Origin: Haematobia irritans | Taxonomy: Eukaryota; Arthropoda; Insecta; Diptera; Muscidae | Direction of reading: 5' to 3' | DNA length: 64,000 nt | NCBI RefSeq assembly: GCF_050003625.1 | Contig: NC_134398.1 | Span: 96,929,674 to 96,993,673, forward strand | Shown here: positions 1-9,448 of the stretch, in pieces | Numbering within the stretch: position 1 is the first letter of the stretch | Layout: the number at the start of each line of letters is the position of its first letter | Position numbers and translations under genes: made by a program | Notes under the pieces: model-generated | Told to the model about the DNA's origin: nothing | Database searches by the model: none | What the model saw: only the letters and a program-made list of their open reading frames with translations

Positions 1-880
1 AAGTGCTGGAAATACTCTTTCTACAACGACTAATGCCAATTGTCTCCCAACTAAATCTAATTCCAAACAATCAGTTCCACAATGGGTATAATAGAGCAAA
101 TTCACAGACTACTTGAGACAATTAACAATGCATTCGAGTCTAAAAAGTTCTGTACAACTGCTTTCCTCTATATATCCTAAGCATTTGATAAAGTCTGGCA
201 TGAAGGTCTTCGTTACAAGATCAGGAAAATGCTACCAATAAATTACTATATGCTTATATCATCCTACATTAAAATTCGGCACTTTTATGTTCAAGAAGCT
301 GGTGAAATGAGTCCCATTAAAGATATTTGAGCCGGCATACCTCAAGGCAGTGTACTCGTTCCCCTACTCTATCGTTTATTCACATCGGACCTCCCGAAAT
401 CCTCAAAAGCTATTTTTGGAACATTTGCTGGTGATACAGCGATACTGGCTGTGGACAAAAATCAAACAAATGCAAGCAATACTCTCCAGGACTATTTGAA
501 TACATACATTATCGATATGGCTCATCAAATGGCGTATAAAAGCAAATGAATCTAAATCAACACAGGTAACATTTACTTTAAAACAAAAAATATGCCCACC
601 TGTATACCAGAACCAAATACAGATACCTCAACGAAATGACGCTCCGTATTTAGGAATATACTTGGACTAAAAACTGAAATGGGAAAAACAAATAGAGACT
701 AAACAAAAGCTCTTGATATCCAATTCAATAAAATCAAATATCTAATTGGTTCCGATCTAAGCTTTCTTTGGAAAATAAGATTCTTATCTACAAATGCATA
801 GTAAAACCTGTATGGATTACGGCATTCAATTATGGGGAACCGCTTCAAATCTACTATATGAAAATAAGTCAGAGTTTCCT
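1..880 (+). pseudogene. Jockey-like LINE reverse transcriptase remnant
   Basis: Conceptual translation across several frames recovers hallmarks of a non-LTR (jockey clade) reverse transcriptase in the right order: KAFDKVWHEGL near 185-220, AGIPQGSVLVPLL near 333-367, and TFAGDTAIL near 420-445. The last corresponds to the family's F-A-D-D catalytic box, with the first Asp changed to Gly. Thumb-like sequence (IYKCIVKPVW) follows near 783-815. Stops and frameshifts break it throughout, and the N-terminal endonuclease lies outside the window or is lost. It is a dead fragment, on the plus strand. Jockey rather than another LINE clade is inferred from the motif wording. Confidence 0.8.
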
Positions 881-1215
881 TCCTTCTCAGTTGATTTATA
901 TTTTTAATTTTATTTTTTCACATGAATTGTCATTCAATTTTTTCAAATGAATTGTCATTCAATAAAATATATTTTTATATTGCGAAAGATTTAAGAAGTT
1001 GCAAAAGTGATGTGACGAACATTCATGTTACAAAGCGGCATTGTGTACACTGTGAAAAAAATATTAAACATAATTTAATAGTTTCCTAACATTTCAATTG
1101 AAAATCATCAAATCAATTACGTGTTTTGCTCAAATTTTTAATATGCAAAAGCGATGTGACAAACCGGCATTGTGGGCACTGTGAAATAACTTAATCGTTA
1201 AGAAGAAGCAATATC
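881..1215. other. AT-rich spacer with short direct repeats
   Basis: No gene is visible. The motif AATTGTCATTCAATT occurs twice near 926-962. A longer imperfect direct repeat (GATGTGACRAAC... GGCATTGTG...CACTGTGAAA) occurs near 1005-1055 and 1152-1186. It may be the decayed 5' part of the Helitron that follows. Confidence 0.4.
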
Positions 1216-2600
1216 ATGCATCGTGTAAACGAGACACCTCGGTTGTATGATGCGTTTCAATATCCAATCATTTATTGGCAAGGGCAAGACGGATACGACA
1301 TCACGTTGAATATGGTCGATCCAATTACAGGTACACACTAATTATTGCTATTATTTGCTTCCATTAACAATTCATTTAATTTTGCATTTTCAGGGGTATC
1401 AACGAATAAAAATCTAAGCTCAATGAATTACTATGCGTATCGTATGATGATTCGTACACACGAGGAGAATGTCATTCTTAAGTGCCGTCGGCTATACCAG
1501 AAATTCGCTGTCGATATGTATGTCAAAGTCGAGACCAAACGTTTAGGGTTGATCCGATTCAGCAAAGCTACAATCTGAGGACTATATACACTTGCGTGAT
1601 GCTATTTATTCAGATGGTGATGTTCAGAATATTGGACGTCTGACGATTCTCCCATCATCTTATACCGGAAGCCCACGTCACATGCACGAATACGCTCAAG
1701 ACGCTACGTGCGAAATTATGGAACTCCGGATTTATTTATTACGTTCACCTGCAATCCGTAGTGGACGGAAATTGAACGTGAGTTGGAACCGGGCCAAAAA
1801 CCAAAAGATCGCCATGACATAATCGCCAGAGTATTTCAGCAAAAACTCAAGGTTATGATGGATGTCCTTACTACGTATCTAGTTTTTGGTGACACACGTT
1901 GTTGTATGTACTCGGTGGAATGGCAGAAATGTGGACTACCGCATGCTCATATACTAATTTGCTTGCTGAACAAATTACATTCAAAGGAAATTCCTGATCC
2001 AATCACTGATCCCCACCTACACGACATTGTGACAACACAGATGGTGCATGGACCGTGCGGTGCATTAAATCCATTATCACCTTGCATGGCTGATGGAAAC
2101 TGCACAAAACGATATCCGGGACCGTTAGTTGCTGAAACAGTCACAGGTAACGATGGATATCCAGTTTATCGTCGGCGTTCAGAAGAAAATAATGGTCGAA
2201 CTATCAATGTTAAAGTCAAAAATCAATATTTTGAGATCGGAAATGAATTTATTGTACCATATTGCCCGCTTCTATCACGAATTTTCGAAACGTGATAGAA
2301 GCGCGACTTTGCAACGGAGCTCGACTTTCGGTAAAAAGACTTATCCCGAATTTTTTTGAGGCAACCATTATTAACGGAAAGTACGCAGGTGAAAATGTAT
2401 GTATTCCTCGAATACCAATGATTCCGACTGATCTTCCGTTTGACTTCAAAAGATTGAAATGTCTAGTTCGCCTTGCGTTCGCAATAACCATTAACAAGTC
2501 GTGAGGCCAATCGCTTAGTGTTTGCGGGATAAATTTAGAAAATCATTGTTTTTCACATGTGTTTGTGTTAACGTCAAACCAAAAAACAAAAAATGTGGTT
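1216..2600 (+). pseudogene. Helitron Rep/helicase pseudogene
   Basis: Fragments in order match the Helitron-like N-terminal (HUH replication initiator) family. These are RLYDAFQYPIIYWQGQDGYD, then a GT..AG intron-like gap at about 1331-1393, NYYAYRMMIRTHEENVILKC, LPSSYTGSPRHMHEYAQDA, the HUH motif inside GLPHAHIL, and HGPCGALNPLSPCM. After about 2268 the sequence jumps to the PIF1-type helicase C-terminus (FRNVIEARLCNGARL, FAITINKS-stop-GQSL), so the central helicase is deleted. Frameshifts and stops show it is inactive. Rolling-circle replication is the known family role. No activity is expected here. Confidence 0.85.
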
Positions 2601-2965
2601 TACCAAAGAATGAAACGAATAATAATAACACTTCGATTCAGTAATTACTTTGGATTCACTCTCATTTAGACAAGTTCATCTAAATAACACTTTATTTTTG
2701 TAATCGAAATAAATTCATTACTCCTGTGAAATGAAATAAAATGTTTCTTTTTCAAATATAAAATAAAATTAAAAATTTTTCTTTATCTTTTAATCACCAA
2801 ACGAAATGTTAACATAATAAAAATAAGTCGGGCTTTCCAATAACTCCAGAACGCACGAACCGATTTCCACGGTTTTGCATTCGTTGGAAAGGTCTGGGGC
2901 TCCGTGAGGTTTATAGCAAATTCAAGAAAAGATTCAACGGAAAAGCGAGAACTTTTTTTTATACT

Positions 2966-3014
2966 GGAGTTGCATCAGAGATGCAAACTTGAGTTGCATC
3001 TCTGATGCAACTCC
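2966..3014. repeat. Perfect 21-bp inverted repeat in Helitron 3' region
   Basis: GGAGTTGCATCAGAGATGCA(A) at 2966-2986 is the exact reverse complement of 2994-3014, with a 7-nt loop. It would form a strong hairpin. It lies about 1.3 kb before the CTAG terminus, so it is not the usual subterminal hairpin of a Helitron. Confidence 0.85.
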
Positions 3015-3495
3015 AATTTGCATTCGTTGGAAAGGTTTCGGTCTCCGTGAGGTTTATAGAAAATTCAAGAAAAGTTTCAACGGAAAAAACTTTTTATGTA
3101 CAGCGCACATTACAAAAATTTGTAGTTTGAATTCATCGCAGTTGCTTTTGTTATAAAATTATTTTATTTTTTCACATGAAAAATGTTCGAGGAACGTTAA
3201 GGGTAATCATGTGGTGAAAATAGGGTACCTCATTTTTTGACATCTGGTGGGGGAGGGGGACCCGACTTTTTCAAAAATGACCCAAAGTTATCCGATTTTG
3301 GTGAAATTTCTAAGGAAGGGTAGGGGCGATGTCTAGACACGATTTTTGTTTAAACTACGGGTAAAAAACAAAAATTCTCTGATTTACTTGAGATTTACAG
3401 AGCTATGAATTTATTATGGGGCACCCGATTTTTTAATATTTGGACAGAAAGGGGGACCTGCCCCTTGGCCTTTTTGAAAATTGGAACACAATTAT

Positions 3496-3808
3496 CCGAT
3501 GTATCAGGCTCACTTAGACTATTCAGTCCATTGTGATACCACATTGGTGAACTTCTCTCTTATCATTGAGTGCTGCCCGATTCCATGTTAAGCTCAATGA
3601 CAAGGGACCTCCTTTTTATAGCCGAGTCCGAACGGCGTTCCACATTGCAATGAAACCACTTAGAGAAGCTTTGAAACCCTCAGAAATGTCACCAGCATTA
3701 CTGAGGTGGGATAATCCACTGCTGAAAAACTGTTTGGTGTTCGGTCGAAGCAGGAATCGAACACACGACCTTGTGTATGCAAGGCGGGCATGCTAACCAT
3801 TGCACCAC
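3496..3808 (-). mobile_element. tRNA-derived SINE, reverse orientation
   Basis: This is the reverse complement of the SINE at 4429-4772. The tRNA-like head (B box GGTTCGATTCC type, here with a substitution) lies near 3760-3808. The body carries the TCAGTAATGCTGG and GGACTCGGCTATAAAAAGGA type segments. The 3' tail of CCTAACCT units is missing. It is inserted in the Helitron non-coding region. Confidence 0.85.
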
Positions 3809-4428
3809 ATTTACATGAAGAGGGTGCTTCTTTTTCCAGTATATGTTTGGGAAAGGAATGTTCTCAATGACCAACATATTAACAAATGTTAATATGGTAA
3901 ATTTTTAAGTACTTTTACTTTTTCCGATTTATTGGGCGGTATGTTAAAGAGAAGTATACCTCCCCTTGACAAACCACGCTTGAAATTCACAGTAAATTTA
4001 GAAGATTGTCCAACGATTTGAATACAGAACTATTAAAAAAATTGGTTGAAAGGGAATACCCCTATTCGACGTTTTTTAAGCCGGTCCGTTTTATATCTGC
4101 ATAACTGCTCTATGTCTGTATATAAACGAAAAAGCAAGTAGTCCGATTTTTTGAAATGTACGGGACACGTGTGTGGAAACCATGGATTGATTAATCAGTA
4201 ATTCAGTTTTTGTGCCAGACTTCCCCTGACCATACTCTTTAAAAGAGTTCAAATCTTTTCGAGTTCGTTTTCAGATCGAAGGATATGGTTGACTAAGTTA
4301 ACGAAAACATGCTTCCGGAGACGCAGCGAAGCGGGCCGGGTTACGCTAGTACAAATATAAAAGTGCTACAACAGATTTAATCGAAAGTATTGAGAAACAA
4401 TAACAAATGCTCCCACGTACATAAGGGA

Positions 4429-4772
4429 GCCACCGTGGTGCAATGGTTAGCATGCCCGCCTTGCATACACAAGGTCGTGGGTTCGATTCCTGCTACGACC
4501 GAACACCAAAAAGTTTTTCAGCGGTGGATTATCCCACCTCAGTAATGCTGGTGACATTTCTGAGGGTTTCAAAGCTTCTCTAAGTGGTTTCACTGGAATG
4601 TGGAACGCCGTTCGGACTCGGCTATAAAAAGGAGGCCCCTTGTCATTGAGCTTAACATGGAATCGGGCAGCACTCAGTGATAAGAGAGAAGTTCACCACT
4701 GTGGTATCACAATGGACTGAATAGTCTAAGTGAGCCTGATACATCGGGCTGCCACATAACCTAACCTAACCT
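4429..4772 (+). mobile_element. tRNA-derived SINE, full-length-looking
   Basis: The head (4429-4500) resembles a tRNA gene. It has an A-box-like TGGTGCAATGG, an anticodon-arm-like CCTTG...CAAGG, and a perfect B box GGTTCGATTCC at 4480-4490. These are the internal RNA polymerase III promoter elements expected of such SINEs. A ~270-bp unrelated body follows, ending in CCTAACCTAACCTA. The same body recurs at 3496-3808 and, without the head, at 25324-25588. The anticodon loop is abnormal (6 or 8 nt), so this is not a functional tRNA gene. Confidence 0.88.
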
Positions 4773-5310
4773 ACATAACCAATCAACGCCTCCATGAAGA
4801 ACTGAATATAAAGACAGTAAAAGACGAAATTGTATCAACTTTTATCCTACAAAATAAAAAATGAAAACAACCCAAATCCGCTTGCTTCAAACTTAATGCC
4901 AAGTCGAGAAACATTTAAAATACTTAAAAGGAAAGCCCCGCAGGATTTACTAGTTTAATTCACTATCTAACATATGTGTGCATATACATACAATTATATA
5001 CATATTTATACATAGGTATATGTGTGTAGATGCATACATAAATTTAAAATTGAAATTTAGTGTTTAATAGGGGTTGACCACTGGGTTGACCACTGGGTCG
5101 ACACTATTGAAGTACAATTTGCAAAAACCACAAATAATGTCAAATATCAATGTAAGATAGATCGCATTAATAAAGAAGTACATAAAAGAAATTGGTTGTC
5201 GAAACATTCCAATTGGCTTTGGCCATTATTGATCGCAAACGTTCCCATTTGCAAATATGAGGAGCTATTTCCACCAGCCATTGCTGATTTGGTATATATC
5301 ACTGATGATA
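4773..5310 (+). other. Unassigned sequence with a degenerate open segment
   Basis: The first part is AT-rich. A TTGACCACTGGG motif is duplicated at about 5072-5099. From about 5080 a frame stays open to 5411 and includes RNWLSKHSNWLWPLLIANVP and YEELFPPAIADLVYITDD, which reads like real protein. I do not recognise the family. The frame runs into the TIR element starting at 5311, so any gene here is interrupted. Confidence 0.3.
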
Positions 5311-5887
5311 CCTACACGGACGAAAAACACTGTTTTTATATGTCTCGATGTAAAAATTATTTGTTTGGAACTCAAATTTTTAGCACATCCTTTTTATGTG
5401 CAAGCATATAATGTTCATAATCTACTATATACAAATATGTTAGAGCATATTATATTTGGGACATTAAATTTTCTTAAACATTTCTGGATACAAACATATA
5501 TTAATCTAGAAATTTCATATAAACATATATATGTTTAGAAATGTAAGAGAGGTTATGTTCATCCCGTTCGTTTTTTTTAATTTGCGTGATTGGTCCTCTT
5601 CAAGTATTTTGACTCTAAGCACGTCGGGTGTTGGGAGTTCGTATCTACCCAATAAACACAGGATGAGCGTTTTTCAAATGCAACAACTTTTCAGTTTGAG
5701 GGCAAATATAATTTTAAACATAAATTTAACTTGACTTGAAATAGCTCATCTTCAATACATCTTCAAATTGTTTGCGAATTACTTCCAATTTGCCAAAATG
5801 TCGACGAAATCTTTGAAAAGGTGTTGAAGATAATATGAGAAGACTTTGACAAAACACTACCCTAAAATGCAACGAAAAAAACCACTA

Positions 5888-5960
5888 AAAGTCACTAAAT
5901 GTATATCTCTTTGCAGAAAACTAAAATTATGGATTCTACGTTCTTGAAAACATTAAAAAG
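5888..5960 (+). repeat. Exon-like segment shared with 23300-23370
   Basis: GTCACTAAA, a pyrimidine-rich run ending CTTTGCAG, and AAAACTAAAAT...TGGAT.CTAC.TTCTTG recur at about 23300-23370. The CTTTGCAG looks like a 3' splice site before an open stretch reading LKSGGQLTGTDSNIL. It is probably another captured or mobile exon fragment. Confidence 0.45.
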
Positions 5961-6280
5961 TGGTGGACAATTAACTGGAACTGATTCAAATATTTTATAC
6001 TAATTGGTACGTCAATATGAAAAATTAAATCAACATTTTAGAGCAAGGCATATTAATCCAGGTAAAGTCATGCAATCAGGTGACTAATATCCACATTCAT
6101 CTTATCAAAGGCTTTGTTTACGTTTAGAAGGTTTGTTTACATTCTTTGTTTACATACATATTGCCTTTATTTACATTGTGTTGTTTGTATGGGGTTAGTT
6201 TTACGAAACTATTGCTTACTTGTTAGAAACTGGAAAGAAAATAAAAGAATTTTCTTACAAAACTCTTTTATTTATATACT

Positions 6281-7098
6281 ATGTATTTTATTTATATATT
6301 CCGTAAAGAATGTATCGCTAAACTGAAACACCATGGTTCGAGTGTACGAATGGAGGCATTAAGGAATCTAAGAGATGCAATAGCAATAAATCATGTGGGA
6401 CTTCTGGCAAGTCTTAGTGATCTCATACAAGGTGTATCAGCCCTTTGCTTGGATCAGGAACGAGAGCCTAGACGAGGATCGTTTAAAACATTGAGCTCTC
6501 TACCCCATGAATCGGTGGCTTCATTTTTCCACATTGTATTTTCCTACTTACGATGAGCAATGACCCATATTCAACCCACATTCATTTTTTGGGAACATCA
6601 ACATGTTGACACCGATGAAGGTAATTATTGCTATTATATATTCCTTAGGAATACAATGACAAATATTCTCCTATTCCAGATAAAACAAAATCTGAAAGGA
6701 AACCTTCAACAAATTCCATGGTTTGTCTTCAACAAAATATTACCATTGGATTTCTAATGTGTCGCTTCTATGCAGAAGCCATCGATAGAGAGTCTGCACG
6801 GTTTAACTCTGTCCTCAATTATATGACTAGAATTATAAACGCAGAGGGAAGAAAATTTGATAATTTAAGTTAATTACGATCGTTGGTGTCGGCTTTGCGT
6901 GCTTTACTATTGGAAAGTGGTCTTAAACTGACGCAATTATGTAAAGAACCCACAATCAAATTACTACGCAGCTGCATAAAAGCTTTTCTTGATAACAAAT
7001 TTAGCGAAATGGGAGTTTCATCAAAAGTATTGATAACACAGTGCAACACAAAAAATCCAAACAAAACATCACTTATCCCAGCTGAAAGTACTCAATGA
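6281..7098 (+). pseudogene. IPI1/TEX10-like gene fragment, intron retained
   Basis: The frame from 6302 reads CIAKLKHHGSSVRMEALRNL, later ASFFHIVFSYLR, then a TGA stop at 6554-6556 followed in the same frame by AMTHIQP. This order (LKHH..VR..AL..L, then PFF-like..YL.xAMTHI) is the N-terminal helical-repeat region of the IPI1/TEX10 family. That family is part of the Rix1 complex in nuclear 60S ribosome maturation. A GT..AG intron (about 6620-6679) joins GAAG to ATAAAACAAAATC in frame, and the joined frame runs on through one more stop (about 6871) to a TGA at 7098. Introns kept plus stops gained indicate DNA-level capture followed by decay. The family call rests on recognised wording, not on a search. 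The part after the intron is not recognised. Confidence 0.6.
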
Positions 7099-7351
7099 GA
7101 GGACAAAAGTAGTTTCTGGATTTTGCTAGATTGCTAGGCCAACAAAAGTGATGAATATATTATGTCGGAAAAATTTCATGTTCATGCTCAAAACCCCAAA
7201 AATGCCGAAAAAATTACCATGGTTTCACCGATTTTTTCCCGTTTTTCGACTACAGCTTGATCTATTATCACAGGGATAAGTGATTTTTTGTTGGAGCTAA
7301 AAAGTTGAAAATTGCGTCACAGTGTAATTCTCTGCGATATAGTACAAAACA

Positions 7352-7516
7352 ATGAATTGTCCTGTACAAGGTTGTAGAGCATTTACAAACTATTCAGTTA
7401 ATGGGCGCCCACAACGTCTACAAGGGCAAAAAGCATATAATGAATTTATTTTATTGGCTAAATCCGCCAAAAAATATAGACAATTTGGAAATGTAGAAAA
7501 TTCTGAACGTTGCTGA
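7352..7516 (+). CDS. Small hypothetical ORF inside TIR element
   Basis: A 54-codon frame starts MNCPVQGCRAFTNYSVNGRP and ends NSERC. It contains two close Cys residues (CPVQGC) reminiscent of the start of a zinc-binding module, but too little remains to name it. It lies between the captured gene fragment and the right TIR. It could be a first exon or chance. Confidence 0.25.
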   Translation: MNCPVQGCRAFTNYSVNGRPQRLQGQKAYNEFILLAKSAKKYRQFGNVENSERC

Positions 7517-7823
7517 ATTGAAAATAACAGATAAAACGATTGCAGGTTACTGCCACTATATTTTAACATTAGGCTAATGTATATGTTTATAGGCTATTTC
7601 TAAATTAATATATGTTTGCATCCAAGCATATTATATTTACAAACATTTTATGTCCCAAACATAATATGTTCTAACATATTAACATATATGTCCCAAACAT
7701 GTTATGCTAGTTTATGAACATTATATGCTTGCACTCAAAAATATTGTGTTTAAAAATTTGTGTTCCAAACATATAATGTTTATAGCCAAACATATGAAAA
7801 ACAGCCTTTTTCATCCGTGTAGG

Positions 7824-8476
7824 CATTACAGAGGCCTGCTTAGGACATTACACCTTCCTTTCCATTTAACATAGGGTGAGATTGGAGGGCAAGGCCTTCT
7901 TTGTAGCTTACATAAAAGGGCGTTCACCAGCCCTATAAACAGAAGGAGTTCTACAGGGGTGTATATTAGGATTCATACATAATTACTGAAAATTGAACTA
8001 CACCTCCACCCCTTCTTATTGCAGGCATGTTGCAGCGCTACACGAAGAAGGCGTACTCGAAAGAATAAAAAATCAGGAAATTTCCATGTGCTGTAGAATT
8101 GTTTAAGAAGGGCTTCCCCGTACCTTCCCAAAATAATGCCTTCATGATCAATAAAAAACAGAGTTATAAATTTATGCTTTTATTTAAAAATATGTATTAC
8201 TAAATTAAAAGGTTTACAGTTAAGAGATCAATAAAGAGATAATTCTATTTACAGCATTAAAATAATTAATAACAAAACCATAAAAACTTATAAATTTTTA
8301 CATACAGAGATCAATAAATATATAATTCATGTAATAAAATAATAATTAATAACAATAAATAATTCATAGCAATAAAATAATAATTGATAACAAAACCAAA
8401 AAAACTCATACATTTTTACATTTTCATATTTCGAATACTTATTAAAATTTTTATTAATAACTAAGCTATTATAATA
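7824..8476. other. Unassigned spacer, AT-rich 3' flank
   Basis: 7824-8160 holds nothing I recognise. 8160-8476 is very AT-rich, with repeated AATTCATARYAATAAAATAATAATT-like words, and is probably the 3' untranslated or terminal part of the minus-strand element at 8477-11315. Confidence 0.35.
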
Positions 8477-9128
8477 TTAGTTTTCATGGACTTGTTTATT
8501 TTCTAAGCATTTTGCTTTGTATATTTTGTTTTTCTCTTTTTTAAACGCTTTCTTTATTGTATTTTTGTAAACATCAAACGTGCTCAATTCTTCAGCAGAC
8601 GTTTTAAAAAATAGAGAGTCTATGTTTTTGAAATATTTAAAGGATTCTTTTCCTTGGAATCCATCATAATTAAACTCTTTTACAATGTTTTTGCCAATCA
8701 AATATTTAAAATTCTTTTGAAATCCTCCTCTTTGTATAATTTTTTTTACAGCTTGTAAAATTTCATTATCGTCTTCTTCTTCTAATTTTCTCTCTAAGCT
8801 ACGCATATCTTCCACTGTCTCAATTGAGAAATAGGTGGTAGATGATCTTTTCTTACTATTTTGGTCCACAATCTCTTTAAAATAAATTTTAATGGCAGAC
8901 AGTTCCGTAGCTATTACTTTGTTTGAATTGTCAAGTTTTTCCTTTAACTCGTTTATTTGTTTCGCCTGAAGTTCATTTTGTGTTTGCATATCTCCCAATT
9001 TGTTGTCGAGATCTGGAAAAATTAAAATTAATTTTAAAAAAATGTAAATAAAACAATAAAATAAAACACTTGCCTTTCAGTTTTTGCAAAATTCGCATTG
9101 ATAAGCCATTTTTCATCTCCATTGTCAT
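8477..9128 (-). CDS. DUF4806-like accessory protein, two exons
   Basis: The main exon (9012 down to 8477) encodes a heptad-rich coiled coil (QAKQINELKEKLDNSN) followed by VEDMRSLERKLEEED, GGFQKNFKYLIGKNIV and FNYDGFQGKESFKYF. This is the pattern of DUF4806 proteins common in insect transposons. An upstream exon starts at ATG 9128 (MTMEMKNGLSMRILQKLK). It splices in frame over a 61-nt intron (9073-9013) with a GC-AG pair: donor GCAAGT, acceptor TTTTTCCAG. The product would be about 196 residues. Its function is unknown in the family. A role beside the neighbouring transposase is inference. Confidence 0.6.
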
Positions 9129-9198
9129 CTGTCACTCTATAATTCAGTAAAATTTGTCAGCACCAGTTTAATTAATTTCTTAATTTACTTTTGTGTAT

Positions 9199-9386
9199 AG
9201 GTGGTTATTAAGTTTGAATTTGGCCGCTAAAATCGCCAGTTTTCACGATTACTTTTCTTTAATAATCTATTTTAAAGAATACAAACTTTATAAAACGTTG
9301 TTTTGGGTCATTTCCCCATCAAGTTATAAGTAGGTATAATTTTATGCTTGTTTTACTGGTATATTTTTGATTTTAGCGGCTAAACT
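9199..9386. mobile_element. Truncated Harbinger-type MITE
   Basis: The left end AGGTGGTTATTAAGTTTGAA and the internal GCCGCTAAAATCGC...CACGATTACTTTTCT match the intact copy at 43002-43223. The right TIR is lost and replaced by the hairpin at 9387-9448. Confidence 0.65.
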
Positions 9387-9448
9387 CTATTAAATTTATT
9401 ATATCATAAGGTGAGTACTAAGAACTTATGATATAATAAATTTAATAG
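9387..9448. repeat. Perfect 24-bp hairpin covering the transposase stop
   Basis: CTATTAAATTTATTATATCA(TAAG) at 9387-9410 is exactly repeated in inverse at 9425-9448, with loop GTGAGTACTAAGAA. The right arm contains the stop codon of the minus-strand transposase. The loop resembles the TIR of the adjacent MITE family (GTGAGTATTAAG). A templated fold-back repair during MITE insertion would explain both. Confidence 0.85.

Larger units (their letters stand above)
1216..4349 (+). mobile_element. Decayed Helitron with CTAG 3' terminus
   Basis: The coding remnant at 1216-2600 is Helitron-type. About 1.7 kb of non-coding sequence follows and ends at GCGGGCCGGGTTACGCTAG, with CTAG at 4346-4349. That matches the CTRR terminus of Helitrons, with a GC-rich subterminal segment just before it. 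A SINE (3496-3808, minus strand) is nested inside the non-coding 3' part. The direct repeat TTTGCATTCGTTGGAAAGGT occurs at about 2874 and 3017. The 5' TC end was not located, so the left edge is approximate. Confidence 0.7.
5311..7823. mobile_element. Long-TIR element carrying captured gene fragments
   Basis: The left end CCTACACGGACGAAAAACAC (5311 on) is the imperfect reverse complement of the right end (to 7823, ...TTTTTCATCCGTGTAGG). The similarity continues for about 230 bp on each side (to about 5540 and from about 7590), with shared segments such as GCAAGCATATAATGTTCATA. No transposase is recognisable. The interior holds a decayed host-like coding segment (6281-7098) with an intron, and a small ORF at 7352. 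The arrangement is that of a pack-type non-autonomous DNA transposon. I could not define a clear target duplication. Confidence 0.75.

Noticed and set aside
4429..4500. Possible functional tRNA gene
   Set aside because: The B box is perfect, but the anticodon loop has the wrong size, acceptor pairing is poor, and the sequence continues into a SINE body repeated elsewhere.
5298..5330. CTGATGA followed by CGAAAA near the TIR start
   Set aside because: The segment between cannot form stem II and no cleavage triplet or stem I is present.
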